A stretch of DNA of 64,000 nt from Marinobacterium_D sp050908845 (lineage in GTDB: Bacteria > Pseudomonadota > Gammaproteobacteria > Pseudomonadales > Balneatricaceae). This document shows, piece after piece, positions 55,501 to 64,000 of this stretch. Where the stretch lies: contig NZ_CP194171.1 of the NCBI RefSeq assembly GCF_050908845.1, positions 2,542,001-2,606,000 of the forward strand, written 5' to 3'. The translations under genes and the position numbers were made by a program. How positions within the stretch are numbered: the first letter of the stretch is position 1; every line of letters begins with the position of its first letter. The notes under the pieces are model-generated. The model searched no databases. It had not been told where the DNA came from and saw only the letters and a list, made by a program, of their open reading frames with translations.

Positions 55501-58500
55501 CCGTTGTAGATAATTTGACCGCTAAGGACCTGCATGCGCACGCTGATGGGCGCTCCGGTGCGCAGAATGTCAGCGTTATCCCCGGCGATGGTGTCGTTGC
55601 CGCTACCGCCCTGGATCAGGTCATCACCATCCTGGCCACCCAGGTCGTTGTTAGCAGTATCGTCAGTGGCAATCAGGTTGCCGTTGTGACCACCGATGAT
55701 GTCGTCATCGCCGGCGCCACCGAATAGTTTGTCTCCCGCCTGACCGCCGAGCAGGATGTCATCGCCTTCGCCACCGCGAATCAGGTCCACACCGCCACCA
55801 TCAGTATTCAGCGTATCGATGGAGGTCCAGGTGAACGGATGCAGGGGACGCACATTCGGGGTCAGCGACAGGGCCGGATCCAGGTTCATGTCCAGTGGCA
55901 GAAGTGCCAGATCAAGCAGCCCTTCATTACCGTACTTGTCTCTGGCTTCAATCTTGCCGTGATCACCGAAGATCAGGTCATTCCCCGTCAGACCATCAAT
56001 AACATCACCCGCAGTACCACCGAGCAGGATGTCGTTACCGCTGCCTCCAGATATACGATCAGCACCACCGAGGTTCGGGTCCGAGGTACTGATGATATCG
56101 ATATCGGCACGATCCAGATCGCCAAAGGTCGTTGTCGCATCATGCTTGGCCAGTACATAGTCGATGAAGCCATGGTCACCGAGGACGATATCCATACCGC
56201 TCCCGGCCCGGATCCTGTCTCCACCGTTACCACCTAGGATACGATCGTTGCCGATACCACCGTAGATGAGATCATCGGCACCGTTGGTCGGTTCTACCGT
56301 TGCAATGAGTTCAATGCGCCCTACTGTTTGCAGGTTCTGTGGACGTCCATCGATGGCCGGTGGTGTGTTGAGCTGCCCGGCTATCCAGGTGATACGTGGG
56401 CCCGCAACATCCTGGGTGACAACGCCATGATCGCCGAAGATCACGTCGGTAAACTCACTGATCTGACTGCTGCTCAGGCTACCCTGGCCCTCGCCAAGCA
56501 GGGTGTCCTCGCCAGCCACGAGATGATCGATTACGTCGAAGGTTCCGGCCGGAACAGCGCCCTGCTGCGTCACCATGATCAGATCGCGGGTGATTACATC
56601 GACATTGAAGCCGGAATCACCGTAGATCAGATCGGCGCCGCGCTGACCTTCAATGTGGTCATCACCACTGCCGCCGGCAAGGCGATCGCCGGTCTGGCTG
56701 CCGTATAGAGTATCGTCGCCGGCACCGCCGTAGGCGTTGATGCCGATGCTCAGCAGGCTGCCGTCGGCGTGGGTTCCCGTATGCAGGCGGGCGTCAATCA
56801 CATCATTACCGAACCAGTTGAAGAAGCCGGCTTGCGGGAAGGTGTAGAACGGAGCGCCGTTGCCGACCAGGGTTCCCCAGGGTTTGCTACCGAAGTCAGC
56901 GGTCGACATCACCGTCGGGTCGCCCTGGTACCAGACGCCATCCTGAGAGGTATCGCCGTAAACCACCAGCGGCGAGTCTTCACCGCCACCGCCGGTAACG
57001 ATGATGGTATCACCGCCCACACGGGTCATGTCGGTGTCGACGGACTGCACGGTGCTGTAGGGATCGGGAACCTGGTTGCGCGCATGCCCCTTGGGATCGT
57101 AGACGCCAAGCAGATGCTCGTTTCCGTCCGCAAGCGCCACAGAGATGCCCGACACCTTCATGACATTGCCACTCAGATTGGTGATTTCACCAGCCTGAAC
57201 ACCGTCATAAAGAATTGTCTGACCCACCTCGAAGCCGTAATCGGACCAGGAGAGACCATCGCTACGGGTGACTGTGGTGTTGGCACCGCCATCGACGCGC
57301 GCCACCTCGAATGCCGCTTCAACCTGCAACAGGGAGTTACCGCCGCCATGGATGGTGGTAATACCGCCATGCAACGCAGCCACCCCGGTGGACAGGTCGA
57401 TGCCCGGATTGAGTGTGCCGCTGACGGTGAAGGTATCGTTGCCTTCGCCGAGCAGTACATTGACCACCTCGATGGTGCTGTAGCCGCCATCGGTCACCAC
57501 ATTGCCGTCGTCATCGAGCGTCAGAGTGCCGAAGGAGATGCCACCATCGATCTTAAGCGGTTCGCCGAAGGCGGTTTCAGCAAAGCCCTCCTGCGTGAAG
57601 TCGAGCCCTGTCGACATATTCAGCCCGGTGATGCTGGTGGAGGTCATCTCACCAACCAGGTCCTCGATGCTTGAATCCGCATAGACATTGAGCACGTCGA
57701 CCTGAGTCGCCTCGGATGGCTGTTGCGGAATGGCAAAGAACGGACCATTGGTTTCGCCCGGCAGCAGAAGCGCCGGCTGCAGCGACCGGTCTGCACCGGT
57801 GGTACCGCCCTCGACCTGCAGCGGTCCCTGCAAACCGCCCAGCAGGTGCGGCTGTTTGGCGAAGTTTATGACGCTTTCGGCACCCTCCTGCAGCTGGTAA
57901 TCCGGGTCAGCTGCCAGCTTGACGGTCACCGCCTGATACCAGTTGTCGGCCGTAAAGGTCACCTGCGGTGCCCATTGAGTTACCGTAACTTCACCGTCCG
58001 CCAGACTCGGGGTGTGGGTCGTGGTAAGCGTGAGCTGATCGAGCTTATCGCTGCTGCTGCCGTGGATCAGTTGGATCTTGTAGAGATTCCCGGTCGTCGC
58101 GTTGTTGAAACGCACCAACTGGCCTTCCAGGAAACCATCATCCAGCCAGCTTGAACCATCCGTGCGGGTGAGCGTGCGGCTGGCGGCATCCCAGCTGATA
58201 TTACCGCTATACAGGCCATGCTGAGGCGTGCCGATAGCCGCCAGTTGAACGCGACTGTCTGTCACCACATTGGTCTGGCCATCGGCCAGAATAGCGATTG
58301 TGACATCGGATGTTGGCGCCTTGGTCAGGCGCAGGGTGTAATCATCGGTCTGAGTTGTATCGCTGGCGTTGACCAGGGTCGAACCATCGCTCGGGATCAC
58401 GACGACACCGGCAGAATCGTTATCCAGTACTTTGACATACAGGCTTTCAGGCGTAGCCCCGGTATTCAGATCGTCGTAGCGGGAATCGCTGGTCAGCGCA

Positions 58501-61500
58501 GCATTGATACTGTGCGTGATAACCGTGGTGTGCGGGTCCTGCCGCGCAGCATCATCGAATGCGTTCAGGGTAATCAGGAGATCGCTTGCGTTTTCGGCTG
58601 TAAAGGTCACACGATACACGCCGGGAGTAGTCCCGCTCTGCGGTGTGACTGTGGTAAAGCGCGAGTCCGCGCTCGACAGCCAAACCCGTGCATCGCCGGT
58701 ACTGATATCCACCGTTACTGTTTGACCGGCCGCCGGTGGTATCGCGAGGTGAACTTTGTATTGGTCGGTGATGCCGGTGGTTGCATCGCCCTCCAGCACA
58801 ATCGACTGGTTGTCTTCATTGTCAGTCGCCGGATCAACAGCGATCAGGTTGATGGCAGGCTGATCGATGTCGTGCACATCAACCTCGACATTGCGCACGC
58901 TGGCGTTGTCGAATATTGGATCTGCGCTGATCACGCTGTGGCTGATGACCAGGGTACGATCACCCTCAGGGAGACCATCGGACGGTGCCAGCACATACAC
59001 GGTTTTGGCCGCGGTTTCGCCCGGCGCAAAGTGCAGCACGATGGCCCGTTTCTCAACCTGCGTCGGTTGCGTTCCGGGCACATATTTGTCGACAAAATGC
59101 CGGTAGAAGTCGCTCGGGTCCTCAGAGACCCAGATGGAATCCCCGCCCTGCGCCTGTTCCTCATAGGGCGACCGGGCCGCGCTGATAGTCACGTAGACAT
59201 CCTCAGTGGATGCCTGGGCGAGCGACACTGTGTAGGTATCGTAACCAGCACCCTCGGTGACCGAGGTGAAGCCCGCACTTTCGCTGATAATTACGGCACC
59301 CTGAGTCGAACGCGCAACGCTCAGGTTGATGCCATCGACAACCATGCCGTTGTAGTCGACATCATCAGAAGTGACCAGATGATTGATGGCGCCGCTGCTA
59401 CCTTCCACATCCTGGGCGAACACGCTGCCGATGACATCGCCACCGACATTGATGGTGTCGCTGCCAAGGCCACCGATGACGCGTGTCGCCACGCCTGCCG
59501 GCGTCGACAGAATATCGAAGGAGTCGTTACCCTCGAGTCCGTCGATCTCCACTACCTCGATATTCTCATAGCTTACGTTCAGCCCGGCGCCGTAGATCGC
59601 TTCGTCGGTGATGACGATGTGATCGGCATACTCGGTGCCAAGTACCACCAGCTTGTCAAAGCCCGAGCCTCCATCAACGGAAACCGGGGCATTGATGTTG
59701 TACTGCACCTGGTTCTGGCCAGCGCCGGTCCGGATATCGGTCTGAGCCGCGGTAGAGAAACCACTGGTCAGTGCCGGCAGCGCGACGTTGTTTTCGGGAT
59801 GTTCGGCATCGTAGGTCTGCCACCAGATCCCGTCGTGGAAGGTCGCTACCTTGGTGTCGCCACCATCCTCGTAGGTTTTGGTATCCCCTTCCTTCGCGGT
59901 GCCATCGCCGGTATCGGCCAGGGCCAGCGCACGGATAGTGAACAGGTCATTTCCGGCGTCGCCTTCCAGACGCAGCACCGCCTGGTTGGAGTAGACGCTG
60001 AATGAATCGTTACCCGAGCCACCCTGGGCAACCAGAGCTGAGCTGTTGCCTTTGGAGAGCCAGCCACGGGTGGTCGCCACCGTGGCGAACACATCGTTTT
60101 CTGCCAGCTGTGCTGCAGTATCACGCTTGGTGCCATACAACTGGCCGATCTGGAAGCTGTCGTCGCCTGCACCGCCATCCAGTGTGGTGATGGCGCTATT
60201 GTCGTCAGTGGCGAAATAGTCGTTACCACCGAGGCCAAATACGTTGAGGCGGCCGTTGATTGCTGAATCGTAATTGATGCGCTCAACAGCGCTGGAGGAT
60301 CCCGCCCGCGCATCTGCCACACTGCCGTGCAGCAGAGCAACAAACGCCGGGCGATCGGCGGACTCGTCGCCGCCCAATCCAGCGATGGCGGTCAGGCCGC
60401 GCAGCAGGAATATATCGTCGGTGGCATATGGCAGCCCCTGGTTATCCGGATCGCTGCCATTGTTTGAAGAATCAAAACCGAAGATCGACAACTCATCCAC
60501 GCCGTCATCGGGCGCGCCAGTATCCAGCACGTTGATAATGTAGTTGCGGTCTTCGTTCTGGCTACCCTGAGTCACAACCGTGTAGTAGTCAGCACCGGAC
60601 TGGCCATCCAGGGTCAGGGTACCCACCGGCATCGATTGGAGTTTGTAGACGGTGAAGATGTCTTCCCCGTCGCCTGTTGGTGCAGTGTTGTTGGCGGGTG
60701 TCTTGAGGTTGCTGCCGTAAACTCGCGTATAACCGCCAAGCGTTGTTTGATCGAAGGTGATACGGTCGACGTCAGTAAAGCCGAAGATACTGGTGGCCTT
60801 GCCCGTTCCCGGCGTCAGGGTGCCCACCAGGGTGGTGTCGGCGCCATAGCCAAAATCACCGTTTGTCGTGCCGTTGTTCAGGTCATCCAGGTAAATATCG
60901 ATCCGACCGCCCGCGCTGATTGTGGTGTTCACATGGTCGATCAGGTCGTCGCCAATCCGCAATACCACCCAGCCGCCGGCGCGGATATAACCATCACTGA
61001 CCGTGCGCGGCGCATCCTCGGCGAACAGAACGCTACCCCTGGCCAGAAGGTTAAGATTCTCGTTCAGGGAGTTGGCGTTTGTGCTCTCACGTACGGTTAG
61101 ATGGACGTTGCCGCCCCCGGAAGTACCGGAGTAGATGGGCGTCCGCGCCTGCACCAGTCGCAGCGTGCCGGCCACCTCGGTGACATAGATTTCATTGGCG
61201 GCTTCCAGACCCACATCTCCGAACCCCCTGCGGCGGGAATCGATCTCAATATCACCGCCGTTGCCGGAGGCCTGACCGACACTGCCGCCATTAGCCTGCA
61301 TATCGATGCTGTTGGCTTTAACGACGGCCACATCGGTAACCAAACCCGCACCAGAGCGGGCATCAATAATCGAACCGGCCAGAGTCACCAACGAGGCATT
61401 GCCGCGGCTAGAATCAACGCGGTTCAAGCGCAGATCGCCACTGGTCTCGGTGAGATAGATGCCATTATCGGCAACTGCGGTCAGAGTGCCATTGGTTGGA

Positions 61501-64000
61501 TTGGATGAATCGATCTCGAGGAAGTTGGCCGAGGTGCCGATACTGCCACCACGGCCTACATTGTGCGTCTTGGCACTTTCAATACTGATGATCTCGGTTG
61601 GATCGACCGAGGTCACCAGGCTGTCTGGATTTTTGGCCGCGAGCAATACCAGGGTTCGACCCATCACATCGGTGCCGATAGCATCGGCACCGTCGAGGAT
61701 GGAATCGGGTGCTACCAGTAATACATCACCGGTACGCGAGCGAATCAATCCGGAGCGCAGATCACCGGAAGTCTCGAGCACGGACAAGTCGCCATCAACA
61801 TTGACGTCGATATAGCCGGTGCCGTTGTTGGCCAGATCAGTGAAGGCGAGGAGATCGATTGTCGGTGTACTGCCCTGATCGGCGGCAACACCGGTTGTGT
61901 CGGCCTTGCCCTCGTCATCACGGACCTTGATATCGCCACCGGCGATTAGGCCGGGCTTGACTGACCCAAGCGCGGCTCCGATACGGAAACGGCCATCGGC
62001 GATTATGCTGAACCAGTTTTCGGGTTTGTCACAGGGTGCCGATGCATCGGCAAACAGGCGGAACCCAAGCGCGTTGTTATCGATTTCGCGACTGTTTGCG
62101 AACACATATTCACTGCTCAGCGTCGCATCGTCAGTATTGGCAAAGGCTGCTGGGTCGCGGCCACCTAATGAGCCGTCATTGCGGAAGTGGCTGTTGTGGT
62201 CAGCGTCGTAATTATCGGAATCAGAGATAACCTGCACTTTCCCGACCGTACCGGCACCGGTCTGGTGTTTGCTGTCGTGCAGCACGATATCGATATCACC
62301 ACCAGCCTGAACACGCTGTACCTGGACTTTGAACGGGCCGGTGCTGCCGACTACGCGGTCAAGCCCCTGCAGCCCAAGGAAAATATGGTCATTTGAATCG
62401 TCGCCGGCCATGGCCAGCAGTTCAACTTCGCGGATGGAGTTATCGTAAAGGTCGGTACTCCGGACCAGCTGCACCTCCACCCGGGTGGCGTCTGAGTTGC
62501 CGATACTACCTTCGGTCGCTTCGATATCGAGCTGGTTGGTACGGATTACGCCGTTCGCGCTTCCAAAGATATCGCCGGATTGTGCTGAGTGATCGGCAAC
62601 CGTCTCGGTATTAATGATGCGCGTCCAGCCACCGGGGTTATTGATAACGCCATCAATGTAGATATCTCCACTGCTATTGAGCTTTTGTACATCGATGATC
62701 GTACCAACGGTCGACAGGCGATGCTTGATATAGAACTCAAGCGTGGCATCGCCATCAGAGGCGCTGGTATCGTTGGTGATGACATCGTCCCCGGAATCGA
62801 GTTTAACAACAGGCTTGGCAGTACCGCTGTAAATGACGTCGATTTTCTCCAGATGCATATTCTCACCGGAGTAATCGACGATACGCACATCCGGAAGGTT
62901 GTCATTGAAGATGAAGTCCGGCCCTTCCGACAGCACGTTGTTTCTGATGTCATTCTGGGACTGCATCAAGATGTCGGCATAGCCTGAGTTGGTCACGCTG
63001 ACATCGAAGTCATCGACATCCTTAAGGGACTCGCCCTCGCTGTAGGTGGTTGTACCTTTGCTGACGGTCACATTGTTCAGGTGAACGATCTTGCCGGTAT
63101 CGTCGATCACCAGTTCAGGCGCACCGCCGGGCCCGCCAAGAATTTCCACATTTGCATCCCACTTGATGCGGGCGCTATTTGATGGATTGGAATGGGTATG
63201 GTCGAAATAGCCAGTCTCTGTATGCACCCGCCATTTGCCGGTTTTATTGTCAACACCACCTATCACATCGGATTGAACATAGAGTGCCAAGGCGTTGATG
63301 TCGCTATCGACGGGGTGAGCCAATGGGCTGTCGGAGGCCCGCGCGCCGGCGATGACGGCAACACCCTGTTGCGTATCCACTTCGGCATCAATGGTCATAA
63401 CGCCACCGGCTGAAGCCTCCTGGGGCGGAATGATACCGACGGCGAGGCGGCTCGCCTTACGTTCGATATCGACATCTTTATAGTTGGCACGAAGATCCAC
63501 GCCATGCCTACCGGTGATACGCGTCTCATCAGAATTGCCGCTGGAATCACCGCGCAGAATCACTTCAGCCATGGTGTCGATGTTGGCGTTCGCTTCCGCA
63601 TACGCAGTAGAAGCGCCAAGCAACAGGGTAATAAACGACTGCGCGCCGGCACGTGCATTGGCCGTAAGCTCCGAAATAAGCGCATACATGTTTACCGTAT
63701 CGCCGGTTATGTTCGCGCCGATGCCGATATCCACGGTGGAGTTACCGTCGATATGCACGCCGTATTTGTTGTCATTTCCGCCATCGCCGTCTTCGTTCGA
63801 ATACGCACCTGCCCAGCCAATCGCTCCACCGGTGAAGGTCTCGGCTTCGGTGGTGACATCAAGTTTGGCATCGCTGGTCAGATCGATATGGCGATCCGAT
63901 TCGAGACTTGCCCCGCCCCCAATCTTGACCAGGCTCTTGAAGTTCACCGATGCGTCGGACTTAACATCGGCATTGGCGATAATGCCGCCCCCCTTGGCGA
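49584..64000 (-). CDS. Giant repetitive RTX surface/secreted protein with C-terminal metzincin site, 5'-partial
   Basis: At least 4804 residues are visible and the frame is open through the right window edge. The N-terminal visible third is beta-helix-like, of filamentous-haemagglutinin or LEPR-XLL giant-protein style (repeated GDI, GNV, ADNGIYLTE phrases). Then come Calx-beta-like domains (about 58.2-59.3 kb), then RTX glycine-aspartate nonapeptides (53.96-56.74 kb). Seven DUF11-like repeats follow (50.75-53.64 kb) and then a GGGS-type domain (TGGGSIF...RVTHGFELHSD). The end is a zinc-protease motif HELGHLLGFEH (49938-49970) followed by GVMAETL as a Met-turn. It is likely secreted by a type I system, with calcium-stabilised repeats, acting as adhesin or matrix protein. 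No secretion genes lie in the window. Confidence 0.9.
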   Translation of the reverse strand, partial: AKGGGIIANADVKSDASVNFKSLVKIGGGASLESDRHIDLTSDAKLDVTTEAETFTGGAIGWAGAYSNEDGDGGNDNKYGVHIDGNSTVDIGIGANITGDTVNMYALISELTANARAGAQSFITLLLGASTAYAEANANIDTMAEVILRGDSSGNSDETRITGRHGVDLRANYKDVDIERKASRLAVGIIPPQEASAGGVMTIDAEVDTQQGVAVIAGARASDSPLAHPVDSDINALALYVQSDVIGGVDNKTGKWRVHTETGYFDHTHSNPSNSARIKWDANVEILGGPGGAPELVIDDTGKIVHLNNVTVSKGTTTYSEGESLKDVDDFDVSVTNSGYADILMQSQNDIRNNVLSEGPDFIFNDNLPDVRIVDYSGENMHLEKIDVIYSGTAKPVVKLDSGDDVITNDTSASDGDATLEFYIKHRLSTVGTIIDVQKLNSSGDIYIDGVINNPGGWTRIINTETVADHSAQSGDIFGSANGVIRTNQLDIEATEGSIGNSDATRVEVQLVRSTDLYDNSIREVELLAMAGDDSNDHIFLGLQGLDRVVGSTGPFKVQVQRVQAGGDIDIVLHDSKHQTGAGTVGKVQVISDSDNYDADHNSHFRNDGSLGGRDPAAFANTDDATLSSEYVFANSREIDNNALGFRLFADASAPCDKPENWFSIIADGRFRIGAALGSVKPGLIAGGDIKVRDDEGKADTTGVAADQGSTPTIDLLAFTDLANNGTGYIDVNVDGDLSVLETSGDLRSGLIRSRTGDVLLVAPDSILDGADAIGTDVMGRTLVLLAAKNPDSLVTSVDPTEIISIESAKTHNVGRGGSIGTSANFLEIDSSNPTNGTLTAVADNGIYLTETSGDLRLNRVDSSRGNASLVTLAGSIIDARSGAGLVTDVAVVKANSIDMQANGGSVGQASGNGGDIEIDSRRRGFGDVGLEAANEIYVTEVAGTLRLVQARTPIYSGTSGGGNVHLTVRESTNANSLNENLNLLARGSVLFAEDAPRTVSDGYIRAGGWVVLRIGDDLIDHVNTTISAGGRIDIYLDDLNNGTTNGDFGYGADTTLVGTLTPGTGKATSIFGFTDVDRITFDQTTLGGYTRVYGSNLKTPANNTAPTGDGEDIFTVYKLQSMPVGTLTLDGQSGADYYTVVTQGSQNEDRNYIINVLDTGAPDDGVDELSIFGFDSSNNGSDPDNQGLPYATDDIFLLRGLTAIAGLGGDESADRPAFVALLHGSVADARAGSSSAVERINYDSAINGRLNVFGLGGNDYFATDDNSAITTLDGGAGDDSFQIGQLYGTKRDTAAQLAENDVFATVATTRGWLSKGNSSALVAQGGSGNDSFSVYSNQAVLRLEGDAGNDLFTIRALALADTGDGTAKEGDTKTYEDGGDTKVATFHDGIWWQTYDAEHPENNVALPALTSGFSTAAQTDIRTGAGQNQVQYNINAPVSVDGGSGFDKLVVLGTEYADHIVITDEAIYGAGLNVSYENIEVVEIDGLEGNDSFDILSTPAGVATRVIGGLGSDTINVGGDVIGSVFAQDVEGSSGAINHLVTSDDVDYNGMVVDGINLSVARSTQGAVIISESAGFTSVTEGAGYDTYTVSLAQASTEDVYVTISAARSPYEEQAQGGDSIWVSEDPSDFYRHFVDKYVPGTQPTQVEKRAIVLHFAPGETAAKTVYVLAPSDGLPEGDRTLVISHSVISADPIFDNASVRNVEVDVHDIDQPAINLIAVDPATDNEDNQSIVLEGDATTGITDQYKVHLAIPPAAGQTVTVDISTGDARVWLSSADSRFTTVTPQSGTTPGVYRVTFTAENASDLLITLNAFDDAARQDPHTTVITHSINAALTSDSRYDDLNTGATPESLYVKVLDNDSAGVVVIPSDGSTLVNASDTTQTDDYTLRLTKAPTSDVTIAILADGQTNVVTDSRVQLAAIGTPQHGLYSGNISWDAASRTLTRTDGSSWLDDGFLEGQLVRFNNATTGNLYKIQLIHGSSSDKLDQLTLTTTHTPSLADGEVTVTQWAPQVTFTADNWYQAVTVKLAADPDYQLQEGAESVINFAKQPHLLGGLQGPLQVEGGTTGADRSLQPALLLPGETNGPFFAIPQQPSEATQVDVLNVYADSSIEDLVGEMTSTSITGLNMSTGLDFTQEGFAETAFGEPLKIDGGISFGTLTLDDDGNVVTDGGYSTIEVVNVLLGEGNDTFTVSGTLNPGIDLSTGVAALHGGITTIHGGGNSLLQVEAAFEVARVDGGANTTVTRSDGLSWSDYGFEVGQTILYDGVQAGEITNLSGNVMKVSGISVALADGNEHLLGVYDPKGHARNQVPDPYSTVQSVDTDMTRVGGDTIIVTGGGGEDSPLVVYGDTSQDGVWYQGDPTVMSTADFGSKPWGTLVGNGAPFYTFPQAGFFNWFGNDVIDARLHTGTHADGSLLSIGINAYGGAGDDTLYGSQTGDRLAGGSGDDHIEGQRGADLIYGDSGFNVDVITRDLIMVTQQGAVPAGTFDVIDHLVAGEDTLLGEGQGSLSSSQISEFTDVIFGDHGVVTQDVAGPRITWIAGQLNTPPAIDGRPQNLQTVGRIELIATVEPTNGADDLIYGGIGNDRILGGNGGDRIRAGSGMDIVLGDHGFIDYVLAKHDATTTFGDLDRADIDIISTSDPNLGGADRISGGSGNDILLGGTAGDVIDGLTGNDLIFGDHGKIEARDKYGNEGLLDLALLPLDMNLDPALSLTPNVRPLHPFTWTSIDTLNTDGGGVDLIRGGEGDDILLGGQAGDKLFGGAGDDDIIGGHNGNLIATDDTANNDLGGQDGDDLIQGGSGNDTIAGDNADILRTGAPISVRMQVLSGQIIYNGDGVAQITGTAQVNPTGAVERYLRLYDHNDTPLINTFGNDSIAGGAGDDVIFGQLGDDNLQGDGSLSLNVHLTRVSFEDFAGFGTDGDDYIEGNGGNDLIFGNLGQDDLIGDSSNLFSLVAPSLRPTGSDTLFGGAGTRLERNNTGLVKCECMPSDDAHSRDADVILGDNGNIYRLVGTNGEPAAEPAFLIFNYDLSAEGHKVIPRAFTLLDYTEGERATGDRGEDDLIHGESGDDILHGMTGNDVIFGEAQNDDIYGGSGHDRLYGGTGDDGILGDDGKILTSRNGLTESLNGLFVANQQTLLETRGPFIGAVVNITGTLFKSVDLTAFDKGGNDVIYGGLGCDYIHGGAGDDAISGAEAQREFYVEAPQTEAALGYDPSNPLGYDPVTRKFAAYDAYNPRTRIEGFLLNFDSYRVDESTGQLLMVDGAPVKSDDGIDRIFGDLGNDWIVGGTNADRMFGGRGDDYLNADDNMNTNGGLNNQPDDPIFADADFAYGGAGLDVLMANTGGDRLFDWTGEFNTFIVPFGPFGAPTVNRLLMPDTKAFIAELGLAAGADATLTEPDGELGLVDQHDAEWNDQTGGPRDPQPGNIGGVQRDTQGGKEDMDNPPKCGCVCSDVHTSGIRLQKLVNGQDANTAPGVNVHIGSEVTWTYLVTNNTDVEVELLSLIDDAGTAGFSGDDFEPAKVTLNGVEYNIGDSDQDNLIDSGETWVFRAAGIASAGQYVNIARVEVIDRETGTTYSDEDPAHYYGGFIDPDPKLRVEKAINGEDADQQPGIYLEPGTPITWTYQVINEGDTAFELTSITDDAGTPDDLSDDFMPNEEVDLNGFNIGDINQNELIDPGETWLFTSEGTVFDDYVAEPIYYTNWVMAQAIDVVTGETHSDRDAASYFSTIDPPPEMKVRLEKAVNAADALAPAAYEDADSPTGPVLTIGETVTWTYRVINEGQRSFVIDALWDDAGTDADSGDDFEPIAVEIDGSNVGDLNADGLVNPGEVWLFSAEGVVEEGPYVNLASVEVSDPLTGVTDTDTDLAHYYGSFDELNLIKSVNAVRPASPTTAEDANNPNNPVILAAGSEVVFSYAVSTNGRDPLENLSLIDDAGTPGDPSDDFVPVYISGDRNADGRLDHNETWIFQYTDVVSEGAYTNWALVSATNTRTGFTLYDDDPANIFGAVAGIDVEKAINAADPTQPTPTEDADDPDDPVELSEGAELTWTYLVRNTGNMALVVSSLVDDAHTPDDPSDDFTPTAVMVDGFNIGDINQDGLLDVDEVWQYTTQGTPLEGETAEAGLHTNQVRVIATEPVTGQFAADNDSASYLGQVSGIRVEKAINAVDEENPTRAEDADVPTGPILQIGTDIVWTYQVFNQGDTELELTSIVDSDGFTPEYQSGDDDLDGLIDPGEVWIFSSAPVIDGQAEQGQQMNTVEVVAVDQFGTTYTDEDLAHYYGTDPGISLVKLINGEDANDATNPVQVDAGSIPVFTYLVTNTGTDSLADIQLVDDAATNNPGDDFTPVAVTQGKFIEGDSNRNGLLDPGETWVFTSEGVYDDAVQVGFHVNLATVNGTDPLTGDVVWSSDPAHYQAAETEPAGVRMTGGGSIFTDAGMRVTHGFELHSDPLIGPNNLQVNFDGNSFHLETLTWITAYDDPEINHLPRSAPADTLIGEGTGRFNNVDGYTVRFIFNDAGEPGFNDFAQIEIRDSEGKVVLFVSGNLTRGDQQAHPENRTVSAMLAETAPAAGTTDQTSLQADDIDAILSQAKQYWLSQDQLDARYRVILNQVSVDISDLSGLTLGTADRATNTITLDTNAAGWGWFIDPTPEDDSEFALSDGIVAIASSPQAEGQMDLLSVLTHELGHLLGFEHDSGVMAETLSAGVRITLASEPGTQVESDAGHQTINSPKGSMPIAVAERLNQDDSLAYNYLLSAGAVSARDYQIFDDTAEEGSLKSLEHSQVEEQLDSWLSKNHSLISSGLRSWAGKR
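50745..53643 (-). repeat. Seven tandem DUF11-like repeats in the giant protein
   Basis: Units of about 410 nt (130-145 residues) share KxINGEDA or KAINAxD, WTYxVxNxG, LxDDAGTxxxxxDDF, GDxNxDGLxDPGExWxF and DxDxAxYYG. They are diverged from each other, so this is an old amplification. They probably form stalk-like Ig-type domains. Confidence 0.85.
53960..56740 (-). repeat. RTX calcium-binding nonapeptide region
   Basis: Many GGxGxDxLx and GGSGDDHIEG-type units occur in clusters separated by longer linkers, for example YGGAGDDTLYG, GGNGGDRIRAGSG and FGGAGDDDIIGGHNG. They match the haemolysin-type calcium-binding repeat of type I-secreted proteins. Confidence 0.92.

Noticed and set aside
58218..60005. 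595-codon open frame on + opposite the giant gene
   Set aside because: It lies wholly antisense to a clearly coding repetitive frame; its translation has no family features and arises from the codon bias of the repeats.

Overview
The window looks like a gammaproteobacterial chromosome around its replication terminus, probably from a marine or environmental species. Base composition is moderately GC-rich. There is a rimO gene, and two metal-resistance loci carry MerR-type promoters. At about 25.86 kb there is a 28-bp sequence with the layout and XerD arm of gammaproteobacterial dif sites. Nearly all genes left of this site lie on the + strand, and most coding sequence right of it lies on the - strand, as expected where two replichores meet.

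Left arm. Positions 1-11223 are the 3' end of an extracellular contractile injection system (eCIS) cluster: a large membrane-spanning accessory protein (cut by the window edge), a tape-measure-type protein, a 1771-residue effector with the eCIS core domain (zinc-protease-like HEATH motif, CHAP/NlpC-like domain, long hydrophobic middle, C-terminal DNA/RNA non-specific nuclease), and the AAA+ ATPase. Positions 11404-17616 are a copper-resistance island: a small secreted protein, a DsbA-like thioredoxin, a Tat-exported multicopper oxidase, CopA, CueR and a divergent CopZ chaperone. Two textbook CueR promoters with 19-bp spacers drive copA and copZ. Positions 17979-25394 are a small defence island: McrB and McrC, a nuclease-helicase-S24 peptidase fusion broken by an in-frame TAG, a MazG-like pyrophosphohydrolase, a type I restriction HsdR remnant, and a DUF6933-like gene.

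Terminus. Positions 25395-27353 are almost gene-free and hold the dif candidate inside two nested pairs of inverted repeats. The outer pair are decayed HsdR fragments whose midpoint is within about 10 bp of dif. There is also a perfect 9-bp-arm, 6-bp-spacer palindrome of recombinase-site shape.

Right arm. A secreted subtilase with PKD domain (27354-30392), an orphan tyrosine recombinase (30467-31768), and a Zn/Cd/Pb resistance locus (ZntA-type ATPase with divergent MerR-family regulator and Nudix hydrolase) are followed by small regulators, a KfrA-like coiled-coil DNA-binding protein and rimO. Next is a signalling operon read leftward (49213 to 39265): a periplasmic solute-binding protein, a 2147-residue BvgS-like hybrid kinase, a stand-alone receiver, a receiver-HD-GYP phosphodiesterase, and a receiver fused to a degenerate HD-GYP. 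The last 14.4 kb is one gene for a giant surface or secreted protein (over 4800 residues, N-terminus outside the window) with Calx-beta-like, RTX, seven DUF11-like repeats and a C-terminal metzincin zinc site.

No rRNA, tRNA, CRISPR array or intact insertion sequence was recognised.
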